Assembly: GCA_964514655.1 (NCBI GenBank)
Contig: CAZEQY010000007.1
Coordinates: 1-64,000 of the forward strand
Reading direction: 5' to 3'
DNA from: SZAS-7 sp964514655
Lineage (GTDB): Bacteria > Chlamydiota > Chlamydiia > Chlamydiales > FEN-1388
DNA length: 64,000 bases
In this document: piece after piece, positions 8,015-16,773 of the stretch
Numbering within the stretch: position 1 is the stretch's first letter
How the letters are laid out: the number at the start of each line of letters is the position of its first letter
The notes under the pieces: generated by a model
The model's database searches: none
Told to the model about the DNA's origin: nothing
The model's input: the letters and a program-made list of their open reading frames with translations, nothing else
Program-made: the position numbers and the translations under genes

Positions 8015-9277
8015 ATGAGCCAAAAGTCCATAACCACCAACCTCTGGAAAAACCTTGAGCGAATAGCGCGGATTGTCTGGTTTCGCATGAACTATGACCA
8101 GTGTCTGCTCAGAGCTTCTGCACTTGCCTTTCAGTCTGTACTTTCCGTTGTTCCGCTACTTGCCGTTATGTTTGGTGTGGCAAAGGGCTTTGGGCTTGAT
8201 GCTGTACTAGCTGGCGTGCTGCAAGATGAATTTCGTGACCAGCAAGAAGTCATCACCTACTTCATCCAATTTGGCAACAACCTACTTGAACAAACCCGCG
8301 GAGGGCTCGTTGCCGGTATTGGCACCATCTTCTTGCTCTTTACGATCATGCGCCTCTTTGCAAACGTCGAAAACTCCCTTAACTTTATGTGGGGCATAAA
8401 AGAGGGCAGGCCCCTATCGCGAAAGGCATCAGACTATCTAGCTCTCATACTCATCTGCCCCATACTTGTTGTAGCATCAAGTAGCTTAACGGTATTTGTG
8501 ACAACAACGCTAAACCAGATTACAACCTCAGGTCAGCTTCCAGAGCAAGTGGGGCCTATTGTCGTGCACCTTATCCCGCTCATACCCTACCTTGTGAGCA
8601 TGATACTCTTTACTGTCGTCTATATCATTGTTCCCTACACCCAAGTGCAGATAACATCTAGTCTCTTTGCAGGCTTTTTTGCAGGGTGTGCCTACCAGAT
8701 TTTGCAGGCCACCTACATTAGCATACAAATTCAAGTAAGTAATGCCGGCGCCATCTACGGCAGCTTTGCCGCCATTCCCCTCTTTTTGATGTGGCTCTAC
8801 TTAAGCTGGGTAATATTTCTTATTGGCGCAGAAATCGTTGTGATCCACCAAGAACGTCATTGGGACCCTCGCATCATGGAGCCCTACCGCAACCTGACCT
8901 ATTTTGAGCGAAAGGCCATATACCTCTCATGTGTAAAGGCAGCAGTAGATGCCTTCATTGAAGGCGCCCCCATAACAATAAAACATCTGTCGCTACTACT
9001 ACGCCTACCGGAGCGTCTCGTTAATGAACTTATCGAAGATCTCACTTCAGCAAACGTCCTCATAAAAACTTCCAATGAACCTACTGCCGTCATACCCTGC
9101 CAAAATGCAGATACTGTCAGCATGTTCGACGTTCTGCATAAAGTTGAAGGTATAAACGAGCTTCCTGTCTCAATCATTGAAACGTTTGCAAAGCTTCTGA
9201 GCGATGCTGCAAAAGAGCAGGCAAACACGCAAGCTAATAAGCGACTAAAAGACATAGTACTTCCAGAAAAAGCGTAG
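8015..9277 (+). CDS. YihY/BrkB-family inner-membrane protein
   Basis: 420 residues. The membrane domain (about residues 25-285) has the family hallmarks: a first helix with ALAFQSVLSVVPLLAVMFG, then several further helices and the ending IPLFLMWLYLSWVIFLIGAE typical of BrkB/YihY proteins (once called RNase BN). The C-terminal about 130 residues are soluble and resemble a winged-helix segment found in longer members. The molecular function of the family is not settled; proposed roles include transport and serum resistance. It lies 19 nt upstream of the DevC-like permease, so it probably shares the envelope/export transcript. Confidence 0.85.
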   Translation: MSQKSITTNLWKNLERIARIVWFRMNYDQCLLRASALAFQSVLSVVPLLAVMFGVAKGFGLDAVLAGVLQDEFRDQQEVITYFIQFGNNLLEQTRGGLVAGIGTIFLLFTIMRLFANVENSLNFMWGIKEGRPLSRKASDYLALILICPILVVASSSLTVFVTTTLNQITTSGQLPEQVGPIVVHLIPLIPYLVSMILFTVVYIIVPYTQVQITSSLFAGFFAGCAYQILQATYISIQIQVSNAGAIYGSFAAIPLFLMWLYLSWVIFLIGAEIVVIHQERHWDPRIMEPYRNLTYFERKAIYLSCVKAAVDAFIEGAPITIKHLSLLLRLPERLVNELIEDLTSANVLIKTSNEPTAVIPCQNADTVSMFDVLHKVEGINELPVSIIETFAKLLSDAAKEQANTQANKRLKDIVLPEKA

Positions 9278-9296
9278 TTCCTATAAAAAGGGCTGT

Positions 9297-10436
9297 ATGT
9301 ATTATATTGCCCTCAGGATGCTGTTTGGAGATCGTGCTAAGTTTCTTCTTCTCATCTTGTCACTCACATTTTCGACGTTGCTCATCACGCAGCAGGCTTC
9401 TATTTTTTGTGGCCTTATGCGGTGGGCTACAGCCATACTTCGCAATACAAAGGCAAAAATTTGGGTGGTAGACACGCGCGTTGAACAGGCAAATGAAACG
9501 CAGGCGATACGCGATATTGAGCTACAAAGAGTACGTTCTGTAGAAGGCGTTGCCTGGGCAATGCCAATGTCATTCACCCTCATACAAACAAGACTGCCAA
9601 ACGGTAAATTTAAGACTGTGCAGCTTATTGGCTTTGATGACACAACGCTCGCTGGCGCCCCGCGAGATATGCTCGCCGGCAATTTTACAAGCCTAACAGA
9701 AGCAAATGCCGTAGTAATAGATCTTGTCGGCGTAGAAAAACTATCTGAAGGCTATGACAGGCCAATAACAGTTGGCGATGTTTTTGAAATCAACGACCAC
9801 GAAGCACGGATCGTCGGGATATGCAAAGTAGAGCGCACCTTTTTTGGTGACCCCTATGTCTTTACAACCTATAGTCGCTCTAAAGAGATGCGGCCAAGAG
9901 AAAGGCGCGAGCTAAGCTACGTGCTTACTGAACCTCAGCCAGGCCTCGATCCCAAAGTTGTTGCAAGGCGAATAGAAGCCCAAACAGGTCTTAGAGCCTT
10001 TACTGAAGATGAATTTTCTGTCTCCACCTACATCTGGTACTTTATAAATACAGGGATTCCTATTTCATTTGGAACGACAGTGCTTTTAGGCTTTTTGGTA
10101 GGGATTGCTGTTGCCGGCCAGACCTTTTATTCGTTCATACTCGAAAATCTACCCCACTTTGGCGCTATGAAGTGCATGGGTGCAAGCAACAAAGAACTTG
10201 TCGGCATGCTCGTTGTACAAGGCCTTACTGTTGGCTTAACAGGCTATGGAATGGGCGTTGGCCTAGCAGCGCTCTTTGGCTACGCTGTTCGCAATAGGGG
10301 AAATCCACCCTTTTATCTGCCTGATGAGCTGTTAGTGCTCTCCTTTATCGCCATTATGTGCATTACGGCCTTTGCCGTCTTTCTTGGCGTTCGCAAAATC
10401 AACTCTGTAGAGCCCATGCAGGTGTTCCGTGCCTAA
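9297..10436 (+). CDS. DevC-like ABC exporter permease (FtsX/MacB fold)
   Basis: 379 residues. One N-terminal membrane helix (about 13-36) is followed by a large extracytoplasmic domain (about 45-255) and three C-terminal helices (about 258-283, 306-332, 345-370), with the conserved FGAMKCMGASNKEL cytoplasmic coupling stretch before helix three. This is the layout of DevC/MacB-type permeases, which act as mechanotransmission parts of tripartite exporters rather than classical transporters. The next gene, overlapping by 8 nt, is its ATPase. The fusion protein and outer-membrane partner follow at 11608 and 12578, separated only by one reversed gene. Confidence 0.85.
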   Translation: MYYIALRMLFGDRAKFLLLILSLTFSTLLITQQASIFCGLMRWATAILRNTKAKIWVVDTRVEQANETQAIRDIELQRVRSVEGVAWAMPMSFTLIQTRLPNGKFKTVQLIGFDDTTLAGAPRDMLAGNFTSLTEANAVVIDLVGVEKLSEGYDRPITVGDVFEINDHEARIVGICKVERTFFGDPYVFTTYSRSKEMRPRERRELSYVLTEPQPGLDPKVVARRIEAQTGLRAFTEDEFSVSTYIWYFINTGIPISFGTTVLLGFLVGIAVAGQTFYSFILENLPHFGAMKCMGASNKELVGMLVVQGLTVGLTGYGMGVGLAALFGYAVRNRGNPPFYLPDELLVLSFIAIMCITAFAVFLGVRKINSVEPMQVFRA

Positions 10437-11154
10437 CAACAATAACAACAAAAAAGTTACGATACACGTTACCGGAGTTTCAAAGACTTTTGGTCAAGGC
10501 GACGAAAAGGTACACGCCCTTAAACATGTTGACCTCGAAGTATACGAGGGTGAACTTGTGATGATAGTGGGCCCATCAGGCTGCGGCAAAACAACGCTTC
10601 TTAGCGTAATTGCAGGCACATTAGACTTTGATACTGGAACAATCAACGTACTAGGAAACGAACTTGAAACACTGTCAAAAGGAGAACTGACAAGCTTTAG
10701 ATCAACATATATAGGCTTTATCTTTCAGCTCTTTCACCTTATCCCCACTCTTACGACGGTAGAAAATGCCTCTATCCCCTTGCTCATCCAAGGAAAAGAG
10801 CGCGAAGAGGCGTTTAAAAGAGCAGAAGAAATACTAGAAAAAGTTGGCCTTGGCGACAAGTATCAAAAGCGCCCGCGCGAGCTTTCTGGCGGCCAGCAGC
10901 AGCGTGTAGCAGTAGCTCGAGCCCTCGTACACCGCCCACCAATACTTATGTGCGACGAGCCCACAAGCGCCCTAGACTTTGAAACAGGCGTAAAGGTAAT
11001 GGAAATCCTCAAACACCTTGCCCAAAACCGCAACCGCTCAGTGATCGTTGTAACACACGATCACCGCATCTTCAAATACGCCGACCGCGTTGTCGAAATG
11101 GACGACGGCAAAATCCTGGGCGTCAAACACAACCACGAACTCGACCACATCTAA
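10429..11154 (+). CDS. DevA-like ABC exporter ATPase
   Basis: 241 residues. It contains Walker A GPSGCGKTT (48-56), the signature LSGGQQQRV (152-160), Walker B ILMCDEP (172-178) with the D-loop SALD, and the switch histidine in VVTHDH (about 210). It belongs to the LolD/MacB/DevA subgroup and powers the DevC-like permease. It starts at GTG 10429, overlapping the permease stop by 8 nt, which indicates translational coupling. The substrate is unknown; the cyanobacterial DevBCA relatives export glycolipids, so a lipid, peptide or envelope compound is a reasonable guess. Confidence 0.93.
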   Translation: MPNNNNNKKVTIHVTGVSKTFGQGDEKVHALKHVDLEVYEGELVMIVGPSGCGKTTLLSVIAGTLDFDTGTINVLGNELETLSKGELTSFRSTYIGFIFQLFHLIPTLTTVENASIPLLIQGKEREEAFKRAEEILEKVGLGDKYQKRPRELSGGQQQRVAVARALVHRPPILMCDEPTSALDFETGVKVMEILKHLAQNRNRSVIVVTHDHRIFKYADRVVEMDDGKILGVKHNHELDHI

Positions 11155-11160
11155 ATACGA

Positions 11161-11526
11161 TTATTTGCGCAGTTCCTTGGAGAGGTCGGCTTTTTTGCGG
11201 ACGAGGTTGCCTATTTTATCGTCTACAGATTGCATCTGCTGTTGGTACTGCTGGGCAAGCTCTACTTGTTGGTGATACTGATCTAAGAGGCTGTTGGCAA
11301 GTTGAGTGGCGCTTTCAGCTTTTACTTGGATGTTACTTTTATCTTGATAGAGTTTTTGGATCTGGTTATCTAGATCCTGCATCTCTTTGTGGATGTCGGT
11401 GGCTATTGTGGTGCGGTTTGCTTCTGTCTTTGGGCGGTACTGGATTACTGGAGGTGGTGGCAATTCTTGATACGCAGCATCCACGACAGAACAGACACAA
11501 AGAAAAGCAAAAACAGCAACTTTCAT
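11161..11526 (-). CDS. Small secreted coiled-coil protein
   Basis: 121 residues. An 18-residue signal peptide (MKVAVFAFLCVCSVVDA, cleavage likely after DA) leads into a Pro-rich stretch (LPPPPVIQY) and then a continuous Gln-rich coiled coil (about 45-121). The mature protein should lie in the periplasm. It is on the opposite strand, inside an otherwise plus-strand tripartite exporter cluster, and shares the divergent promoter region 11527-11607 with the fusion protein gene. It might be an envelope spacer or adaptor; no family recognised. Confidence 0.7.
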   Translation of the reverse strand: MKVAVFAFLCVCSVVDAAYQELPPPPVIQYRPKTEANRTTIATDIHKEMQDLDNQIQKLYQDKSNIQVKAESATQLANSLLDQYHQQVELAQQYQQQMQSVDDKIGNLVRKKADLSKELRK

Positions 11527-11541
11527 AAATCCACCTTTTTA

Positions 11542-11570
11542 TTGACATCATCGCAAAATCACTGTATTTC
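11542..11570 (+). promoter_or_regulatory. Promoter for the fusion protein/TolC/M48 run
   Basis: Perfect TTGACA (11542-11547), 17-nt spacer, TATTTC (11565-11570). The predicted start of transcription is about 30 nt before the ATG at 11608. It lies in the divergent gap with the small secreted coiled-coil gene. Confidence 0.4.
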
Positions 11571-11607
11571 ATCAACAAATTGCAAATGACACGCTAGGTC
11601 TAAAATT

Positions 11608-12576
11608 ATGTTTTGGCAAATAATGACATTCGTTGTAGCAGCACTTGGAGTACTGCTTGCACTCACAATAGCAAATTCCCCGAGCCCCCCTCCAAACCTT
11701 ACTGTAATGTATTCCCCACCCCCTGCAAACCCGTACAAACAGGCAGTAGCTGCAGCTGGCCTTGTAGAAGCGTACGAAGATAACGTGTATGTGGGTGCGC
11801 AAGTTCCCGGAATTGTAAGCGAAGTATTTTGCAAAGTAGGAGATATTGTAGCAGAAAACCAACTCCTTTTTTCTGTCGATGATAGCGTGCAAAAAGCGGC
11901 CCTAGAAGTTGCTGAAACTAACGTTCAAGTTGCAAAAGCAAATTTGGCAAAAAACCTTTCTGAGCTATCAAGGCTAAACGCCATAAAAGACACAAATGCC
12001 GTAAGCCTAGAAGACTTACGCAACAAGCAACACGATGTGATAATTGCAGAAAATAGCCTCCAGAACGCTATTGCCCAAGCTCACGAAGCAAAAAAGAGCC
12101 TTTTACTTACCAAAACATACGCGCCAAAAAAAGGACGCGTGCTAAAAATAGACCTTAGAAAAGGCGACTTTATCGACAATTTGGCACTTACTGACTCAAG
12201 CTCCAATAACGCCCTTGTAGTACTTGGTAGAACCGATAAGCTACAAGTACGAGCCGATATTGATGAGTATAACGCTTTTAGAATTCGAGCTAATCAAGAG
12301 GCAATTGCCTACACAAAAGGCGTAGCGCAAGTGCCCCTACCGCTTACATTTCAGCGCTTTGAGCCCTACTGCGTGCCTAAACGATCACTCACAGCAGCAG
12401 CTGATGAACGCGTTGACACGCGCGTGTTGCAGGTTATCTACTCTTTTGATGTCATAGATGACTTTCCCGTATATGTCGGCCAGCAAGTAGATATTTTCAT
12501 TAATGCCCCGATTATGATACATACAACAGAAACGCATGAAAATGCCGAAAAGTATGGTATAGATCTTCGGGAGTAG
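11608..12576 (+). CDS. HlyD/DevB-like membrane fusion protein
   Basis: 322 residues. One N-terminal membrane helix (about 3-22) is followed by a Pro-rich linker, a biotinyl-lipoyl half (about 50-95; AQVPGIVSEVFCKVGDIVAE), a long coiled-coil hairpin (about 96-165) and the returning lipoyl strand (LTKTYAPKKGRVLKIDLRKG). A beta-barrel-like segment follows. This is the periplasmic adaptor that joins the DevC/DevA-type inner pump to an outer-membrane channel. The TolC-like gene begins 1 nt after the stop, confirming the functional link. Confidence 0.87.
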   Translation: MFWQIMTFVVAALGVLLALTIANSPSPPPNLTVMYSPPPANPYKQAVAAAGLVEAYEDNVYVGAQVPGIVSEVFCKVGDIVAENQLLFSVDDSVQKAALEVAETNVQVAKANLAKNLSELSRLNAIKDTNAVSLEDLRNKQHDVIIAENSLQNAIAQAHEAKKSLLLTKTYAPKKGRVLKIDLRKGDFIDNLALTDSSSNNALVVLGRTDKLQVRADIDEYNAFRIRANQEAIAYTKGVAQVPLPLTFQRFEPYCVPKRSLTAAADERVDTRVLQVIYSFDVIDDFPVYVGQQVDIFINAPIMIHTTETHENAEKYGIDLRE

Positions 12577-12577
12577 C

Positions 12578-14176
12578 ATGAAAAAAGGCCCATTTCTTTT
12601 ATTTACAACGTGTATTCTTACTGGCCTTCCCTCATGCATACAGCGCTACAATCCCCCTCCTATAGATACCCCAAAGGTTGAACACTACAAAAGCCAAGAA
12701 GAAGAAGTTGTCAAATACGCCGTGTGCCCAGAGCCTGAGCAAGTGCTACAAGAAGCAAGCTTTAGGCCATGGTGGAAGGTTTTTAATGACCCCGTACTAG
12801 ACAAGCTTGCCTATCAAGCAATTCAAGACAGCCCAAAAGTTCAAGCAGCGGTTGGCAGGCTTGAACAGGCCATGGCCTTTTATGGCATTACGCGAGCTAG
12901 CCTATTTCCTGAAATTGATCTTGATGTGACAGCAAGTCGCCAACGAGTATCTCAAACAGGCGGCAATGCAGCTACTAACACATCTATTACTCCCCTTGGC
13001 AGCAGCATAATAACTAAAGGGCCCATGATGGCTGCAGATCAAGCCCCCGCATGCGTCGTATGCCCGCAGCCTCCCGCGCCAATGTGTGCATGCCCACCGC
13101 CACCTACACCAAAGCCTGTTACGCATGTAACATCGCTTGGAGTACTGCCTGTACTTACCTATGAGCCGGACTTTTGGGGCAAAAACTGGCAGGCAACTTT
13201 AGCTAGCTGGGAGCAGGTTAAAGCAGAGCAAGAAGATGTGCAAAACACCCTCTTGCAGCTTACGACAGCAGTTGCTGATGCCTACCTCCAGGTGCGCACC
13301 TATGATAGCGAGCTTGATATTCTGCATAACACATTAACGACGCGTCAGCATAGCTATGACCTCAATAAGGCCCAGTTTGAAGCAGGCCTCATTAATGAGC
13401 TTGCTGTTGATCAGGCAAAATCTGACCTTGAAAACGTCGCTGCTGAAATTGAAGCCACATCAAAAGCGCGCGCACGACAAGAACACCTACTTGCAGAACT
13501 TGTAGGTAAACCTGCCTCTACATTTACGCTTGAAAAATCTACAACCCTTCCAGCACTACCACATATTCCCGGCGGTATACCATCATCCATGCTTATGAGG
13601 CGCCCGGATATTCGCCAGGGACTTGCTCTTATAGAAGCTCAGCGACTGAATGTAGGCGTTGCAAAGACAGAGTACTTCCCTGACTTTACAATCACCCTCG
13701 ACTATGGCTTTATCTCAAGTAAAGCAAATAAATTATTTAAATGGAAAAGCCACGTATGGCTCGCAGCTGCTGAAGCTGTTACCCCACTCTTTACAGCTGG
13801 CCGAATAGCTGCAACAATAGATGATGCAATTGCCCAGTATAAACAGTCCGTTGCAAGCTACTTAGACACGGTATTAGTTGCTTTTCAGCAGGTAGAAGAC
13901 TCTCTTTTTTCTATAGAAGCCACCCACAGACAGCTTATGCACCTACGGCTTGATGTTATCGCTTCAAAAAAAGCCTATGATATTGCCGAGAAGCGATACC
14001 GCATGGGACTTGAAAATTATATTCTGGTCGTAAATACCGAAAGAACCCTTCTAGACGTAGAGAGAACAGAAATTCAGGTGACAAGAGAACAATTTTCTAA
14101 TACAATATCTCTTATTAATAGTTTAGGGGGATATTGGGATAATAATGAGATTTATTTATCCAATCTTTATAAGTAG
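12578..14176 (+). CDS. TolC/NodT-type outer-membrane efflux lipoprotein
   Basis: 532 residues. A lipoprotein signal ends LTGLPSC with the lipid-acceptor Cys20. Two outer-membrane efflux domains of the NodT type follow, recognisable by FRPWWKVFNDPVLDKL, YEPDFWGKNWQATLASWEQV and the LMRRPDIRQGLALIEAQRL motif. It should be the exit duct for the DevBCA-like pump. Unusual is an insertion at about 155-180 that is rich in Pro and Cys (Cys at 159, 162, 170, 172; MCACPPPPTPKP), placed where family members have an extracellular or turn region. Disulfide linkage to the cysteine-rich chlamydial envelope is one possibility (inference). Confidence 0.9.
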   Translation: MKKGPFLLFTTCILTGLPSCIQRYNPPPIDTPKVEHYKSQEEEVVKYAVCPEPEQVLQEASFRPWWKVFNDPVLDKLAYQAIQDSPKVQAAVGRLEQAMAFYGITRASLFPEIDLDVTASRQRVSQTGGNAATNTSITPLGSSIITKGPMMAADQAPACVVCPQPPAPMCACPPPPTPKPVTHVTSLGVLPVLTYEPDFWGKNWQATLASWEQVKAEQEDVQNTLLQLTTAVADAYLQVRTYDSELDILHNTLTTRQHSYDLNKAQFEAGLINELAVDQAKSDLENVAAEIEATSKARARQEHLLAELVGKPASTFTLEKSTTLPALPHIPGGIPSSMLMRRPDIRQGLALIEAQRLNVGVAKTEYFPDFTITLDYGFISSKANKLFKWKSHVWLAAAEAVTPLFTAGRIAATIDDAIAQYKQSVASYLDTVLVAFQQVEDSLFSIEATHRQLMHLRLDVIASKKAYDIAEKRYRMGLENYILVVNTERTLLDVERTEIQVTREQFSNTISLINSLGGYWDNNEIYLSNLYK

Positions 14177-15422
14177 TATTTTGTTAGTTACATCTTGTAT
14201 CAAAAACCCAGTAACTGGCGAAAAAGAGATACGTTTAATTTCAGAAAATCAAGAACGTCAAATTGGAACTGAAGCCTATAAGACAATGGCACAGGCTCAA
14301 GGTGGCCACTTGATTATTGACGAAGAACTTACTGCATATGTCAATAGCGTGGGTCAGCGACTTGCCGCTCAAAGTGATAGACCTACGTTGTCTTACGAAT
14401 TTATTATCATCAACGACTCGATTCCAAATGCATGGGCACTTCCCGGTGGCAAAATTGCTATTAACCGCGGTCTTTTAACAGAACTTCAGTCTGAAGCTGA
14501 ACTTGCTGCAGTACTTGGTCACGAAATTGTGCACGCTGCTGCTCGCCATGGCGCAAAAGGCATGGAGCGCGGCATGCTGCTGCAAGGCGGTCTTGTTGCA
14601 TTAGGAGTTGCTACGCAAAATAGTCAGTACAACGACATGCTTGTAGACTCTGCAAGTATTGGTGCAAACCTTATCATGAGTCGCTATAGCCGCAAACAGG
14701 AGCTAGAGTCAGACCGCTATGGCATGATGTACATGGCAAAAGCAGGCTACAACCCAGAAGCTGCGATAAGACTACAAGAACTTTTCCTTAGTCTCTCTAA
14801 AGGCCAAAATGACTGGCTCTCTGGCCTATTTGCCTCTCATCCACCAAGTCAAGAGCGCATCACAGCAAACCAGGCAACCATTCTGACAGTGGACGTACCA
14901 AATGCCACGTTTGAAGGCAAAGAAGAATACCAAAAAAAGGTGGCCTTTCTTATCTCAAAGAAAGAGGCTTATAAGGCCTATGACGATGGTGTAAAGGCAA
15001 TACAAGAAAAAGCCTACACAAAGGCTTTAACGCATGCAAATGAAGCCATTCTATCATTCAAAGATGAGGCGATATTTTATGGCCTTAAGGGCTATAGCCT
15101 GCAATGTAAAAAGCAGCCAAGACAAGCAATCGAAGCCTATACGGAAGCAATAGAGAAAAACCCCAACTACTTTGAGTTTTACCTACAGCGCGCCATCTCC
15201 AAAAAGATGATCGGCGACTATAAGGGTAGCGAAAAAGACGCCAAAAGAAGTATCGAGCTTCTACCCACCGGTGAAGCACACGAACTTTTAGGCAAACTTG
15301 CCTACCAAAATGGCAATCGCAAGCTCGCCATCCACCACTTCCAAATAGCAAGCCACGCCCACTCTCCAGCCGGCCAGCGTTCCCACCTCTATCTGATGCA
15401 ATTGCTTCAATCAAGGTCTTGA
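14145..15422 (+). CDS. M48-family metallopeptidase lipoprotein with TPR repeats (BepA-like)
   Basis: 425 residues. A lipoprotein signal ends LLVTSC (Cys18). The zinc motif HEIVH is at 126-130 and the third ligand lies in ELESD (186-190). A C-terminal TPR region (about 285-415; repeats around AYTEAIEKNPNYFEFYLQRA) follows. This is the BepA/YfgC arrangement: a periplasmic protease-chaperone that degrades or assists outer-membrane proteins such as LptD. The gene overlaps the TolC-like gene by 32 nt, suggesting quality control of the outer membrane channel is co-expressed with it. A hexamer-repeat palindrome overlaps and follows the stop codon. Confidence 0.9.
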   Translation: MRFIYPIFISSILLVTSCIKNPVTGEKEIRLISENQERQIGTEAYKTMAQAQGGHLIIDEELTAYVNSVGQRLAAQSDRPTLSYEFIIINDSIPNAWALPGGKIAINRGLLTELQSEAELAAVLGHEIVHAAARHGAKGMERGMLLQGGLVALGVATQNSQYNDMLVDSASIGANLIMSRYSRKQELESDRYGMMYMAKAGYNPEAAIRLQELFLSLSKGQNDWLSGLFASHPPSQERITANQATILTVDVPNATFEGKEEYQKKVAFLISKKEAYKAYDDGVKAIQEKAYTKALTHANEAILSFKDEAIFYGLKGYSLQCKKQPRQAIEAYTEAIEKNPNYFEFYLQRAISKKMIGDYKGSEKDAKRSIELLPTGEAHELLGKLAYQNGNRKLAIHHFQIASHAHSPAGQRSHLYLMQLLQSRS

Positions 15423-15507
15423 TCTTAATCTTAATCTTAATCTTGATATTGATCTCTTATTTTCAATAGAAAAAGATTAAGATTAAGATTAAGATCAAGA
15501 TTAAGAA
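15415..15507. repeat. GATCTT/TTAATC hexamer palindrome between convergent genes
   Basis: The left arm holds tandem CTTAAT-type hexamers (about 15415-15445) and the right arm holds their complement, GATTAAGATTAAGATTAAGA (about 15475-15507), around an AT-rich loop. The arms can pair almost completely. It lies exactly between two convergent stop codons, so it may act as a two-way terminator. A similar element occurs at 59277-59405. Confidence 0.75.
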
Positions 15508-16407
15508 TTAAAATGAGTAGGCTAGGGTGAGGCGCACTTCATTGGCCGTATAGTGAGCTTTGTTTAGAGGCACACGGTGGTGAGGGTTTGATTCGTGGCC
15601 GCCGCGGGAATAAAATTTCTTAAATTGATAGTCTACTTTTACTGACCAGTCTTGTAAAAAGGCCCACTCTACGCCTAAGCCTGCAAGGTTGCCGTAGGAT
15701 TTTGAGGACTTATTTTTAAAGTGAAAGTGTCGCGATTTTTTTTCGCGAAGGTTCCAGTAGCCTTTGCCATCATATTTTAATGGGTATAAAAGCGTATAGC
15801 TTGCAAAGATATTTACTGTCTTTGTGAGGGATTTTTTAACCTCGATACCAATCTCAGGAGCATACCAGTTAGACTTGAAGGTAGAATTTAGACCATGAAA
15901 CTTTGTTTTATGGGTTCTTCCAAATGAAAAATAGCGCATCTTGCCAGTTCCTTGATGGATCCTGTACTTTTGCGTATAAGCCCCATAGCCTATTTGTGGC
16001 GATACAGTGAAGCCCTCATCTAGCGTAAAATGCTTTCCAAATAAAAGTGCCCCATCTGCAGTATAGTCCCCTTTTAAACTGTGTGTGGAATGCGAAAAAA
16101 GGCCCTTACGGTTACTTTTTTCGTAGTCATTATCGATAAATCGGCCATGAAAGATATGTCCATATGATGCAATGCCTTTTAAGAAATAGTCATCCTTTGT
16201 CAAAGTAACCGCAAGGCGCGTTACATACACATCAACATGCTTAAACTTAAGCTCCGAGACAATATTTGGTTTGCCGTGCGGGCCAGAAATGCTCCAGTCA
16301 AGTCGCTCTTGCCTGTAGCCTTCAGAAAGCTCAACCTCATATGTTGCAGGATCAGCAAAAGCAGTAGACAAAATACACGAAAACAAAATAGCAAGAGCAG
16401 TACGCAT
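15508..16407 (-). CDS. Outer-membrane beta-barrel protein
   Basis: 299 residues. A clear signal peptide (18 residues, ending STAFA) precedes a sequence of alternating hydrophobic/polar strands, rich in Tyr, Phe, His and Lys, and a C-terminal strand ending VRLTLAYSF with the terminal Phe typical of BAM-inserted barrels. Several strands are recognisable, for example EIGIEVKKSLTKTVNIFASY and LGVEWAFLQDWSVKVDYQFK. It is probably a porin- or OmpA-like barrel of 10-14 strands; no substrate can be read from the sequence. It is convergent with the M48 gene across the hexamer palindrome. Confidence 0.75.
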   Translation of the reverse strand: MRTALAILFSCILSTAFADPATYEVELSEGYRQERLDWSISGPHGKPNIVSELKFKHVDVYVTRLAVTLTKDDYFLKGIASYGHIFHGRFIDNDYEKSNRKGLFSHSTHSLKGDYTADGALLFGKHFTLDEGFTVSPQIGYGAYTQKYRIHQGTGKMRYFSFGRTHKTKFHGLNSTFKSNWYAPEIGIEVKKSLTKTVNIFASYTLLYPLKYDGKGYWNLREKKSRHFHFKNKSSKSYGNLAGLGVEWAFLQDWSVKVDYQFKKFYSRGGHESNPHHRVPLNKAHYTANEVRLTLAYSF

Positions 16408-16463
16408 AGAAGTTCCTAATTATTAGGTCAGTAAGAATACGTAATGACGACCCATCTTTTCAA

Positions 16464-16492
16464 TTGCAAAAAAAATATGACTATCTTATGAA
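16464..16492 (+). promoter_or_regulatory. Possible promoter of the small lipoprotein gene
   Basis: TTGCAA (16464-16469), 17-nt spacer, TATGAA (16487-16492). Both boxes are 4 of 6 or better. The ATG at 16528 follows, with AAAAAGG as ribosome site. Confidence 0.3.
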
Positions 16493-16527
16493 CAGATGCA
16501 GCAACCAACAAACAAAAAGGTTTGATT

Positions 16528-16773
16528 ATGAAATTAAAAATTGCACTTTTACTTGCAACATTGAGCGCTCCACTAGCAGCAGGCTGCAAGGCATGTCCAC
16601 CTCCAGCAGAGAAGCCATCAGGTGCTAAGTCACAAATCGCACGTGGCGGCGACTATCACGATGATAGCCTAAGCAACCGCGCAGACCGCGCAGGTGAAAT
16701 GGGCGACACAAACCGCGAACAAAACCTCGAAAACCGCGAAGACAACGCTGAACAGCGTCAAGACAATCGCTAA
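16528..16773 (+). CDS. Small lipoprotein with degenerate Asn/Arg/Asp/Glu repeats
   Basis: 81 residues from ATG 16528, preceded by AAAAAGG; a TTG two codons upstream is less likely. The signal peptide ends in APLAAGC, a lipobox, followed by KACPPP. The mature part is highly hydrophilic with repeated short units of the form N-R-x-D (SNRADRAGEMGDTNREQNLE, then ENREDNAEQRQDNR). It is probably anchored to a membrane in the envelope. No family recognised. Its stop overlaps the stop of the convergent lpd gene by 4 nt. Confidence 0.7.
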   Translation: MKLKIALLLATLSAPLAAGCKACPPPAEKPSGAKSQIARGGDYHDDSLSNRADRAGEMGDTNREQNLENREDNAEQRQDNR

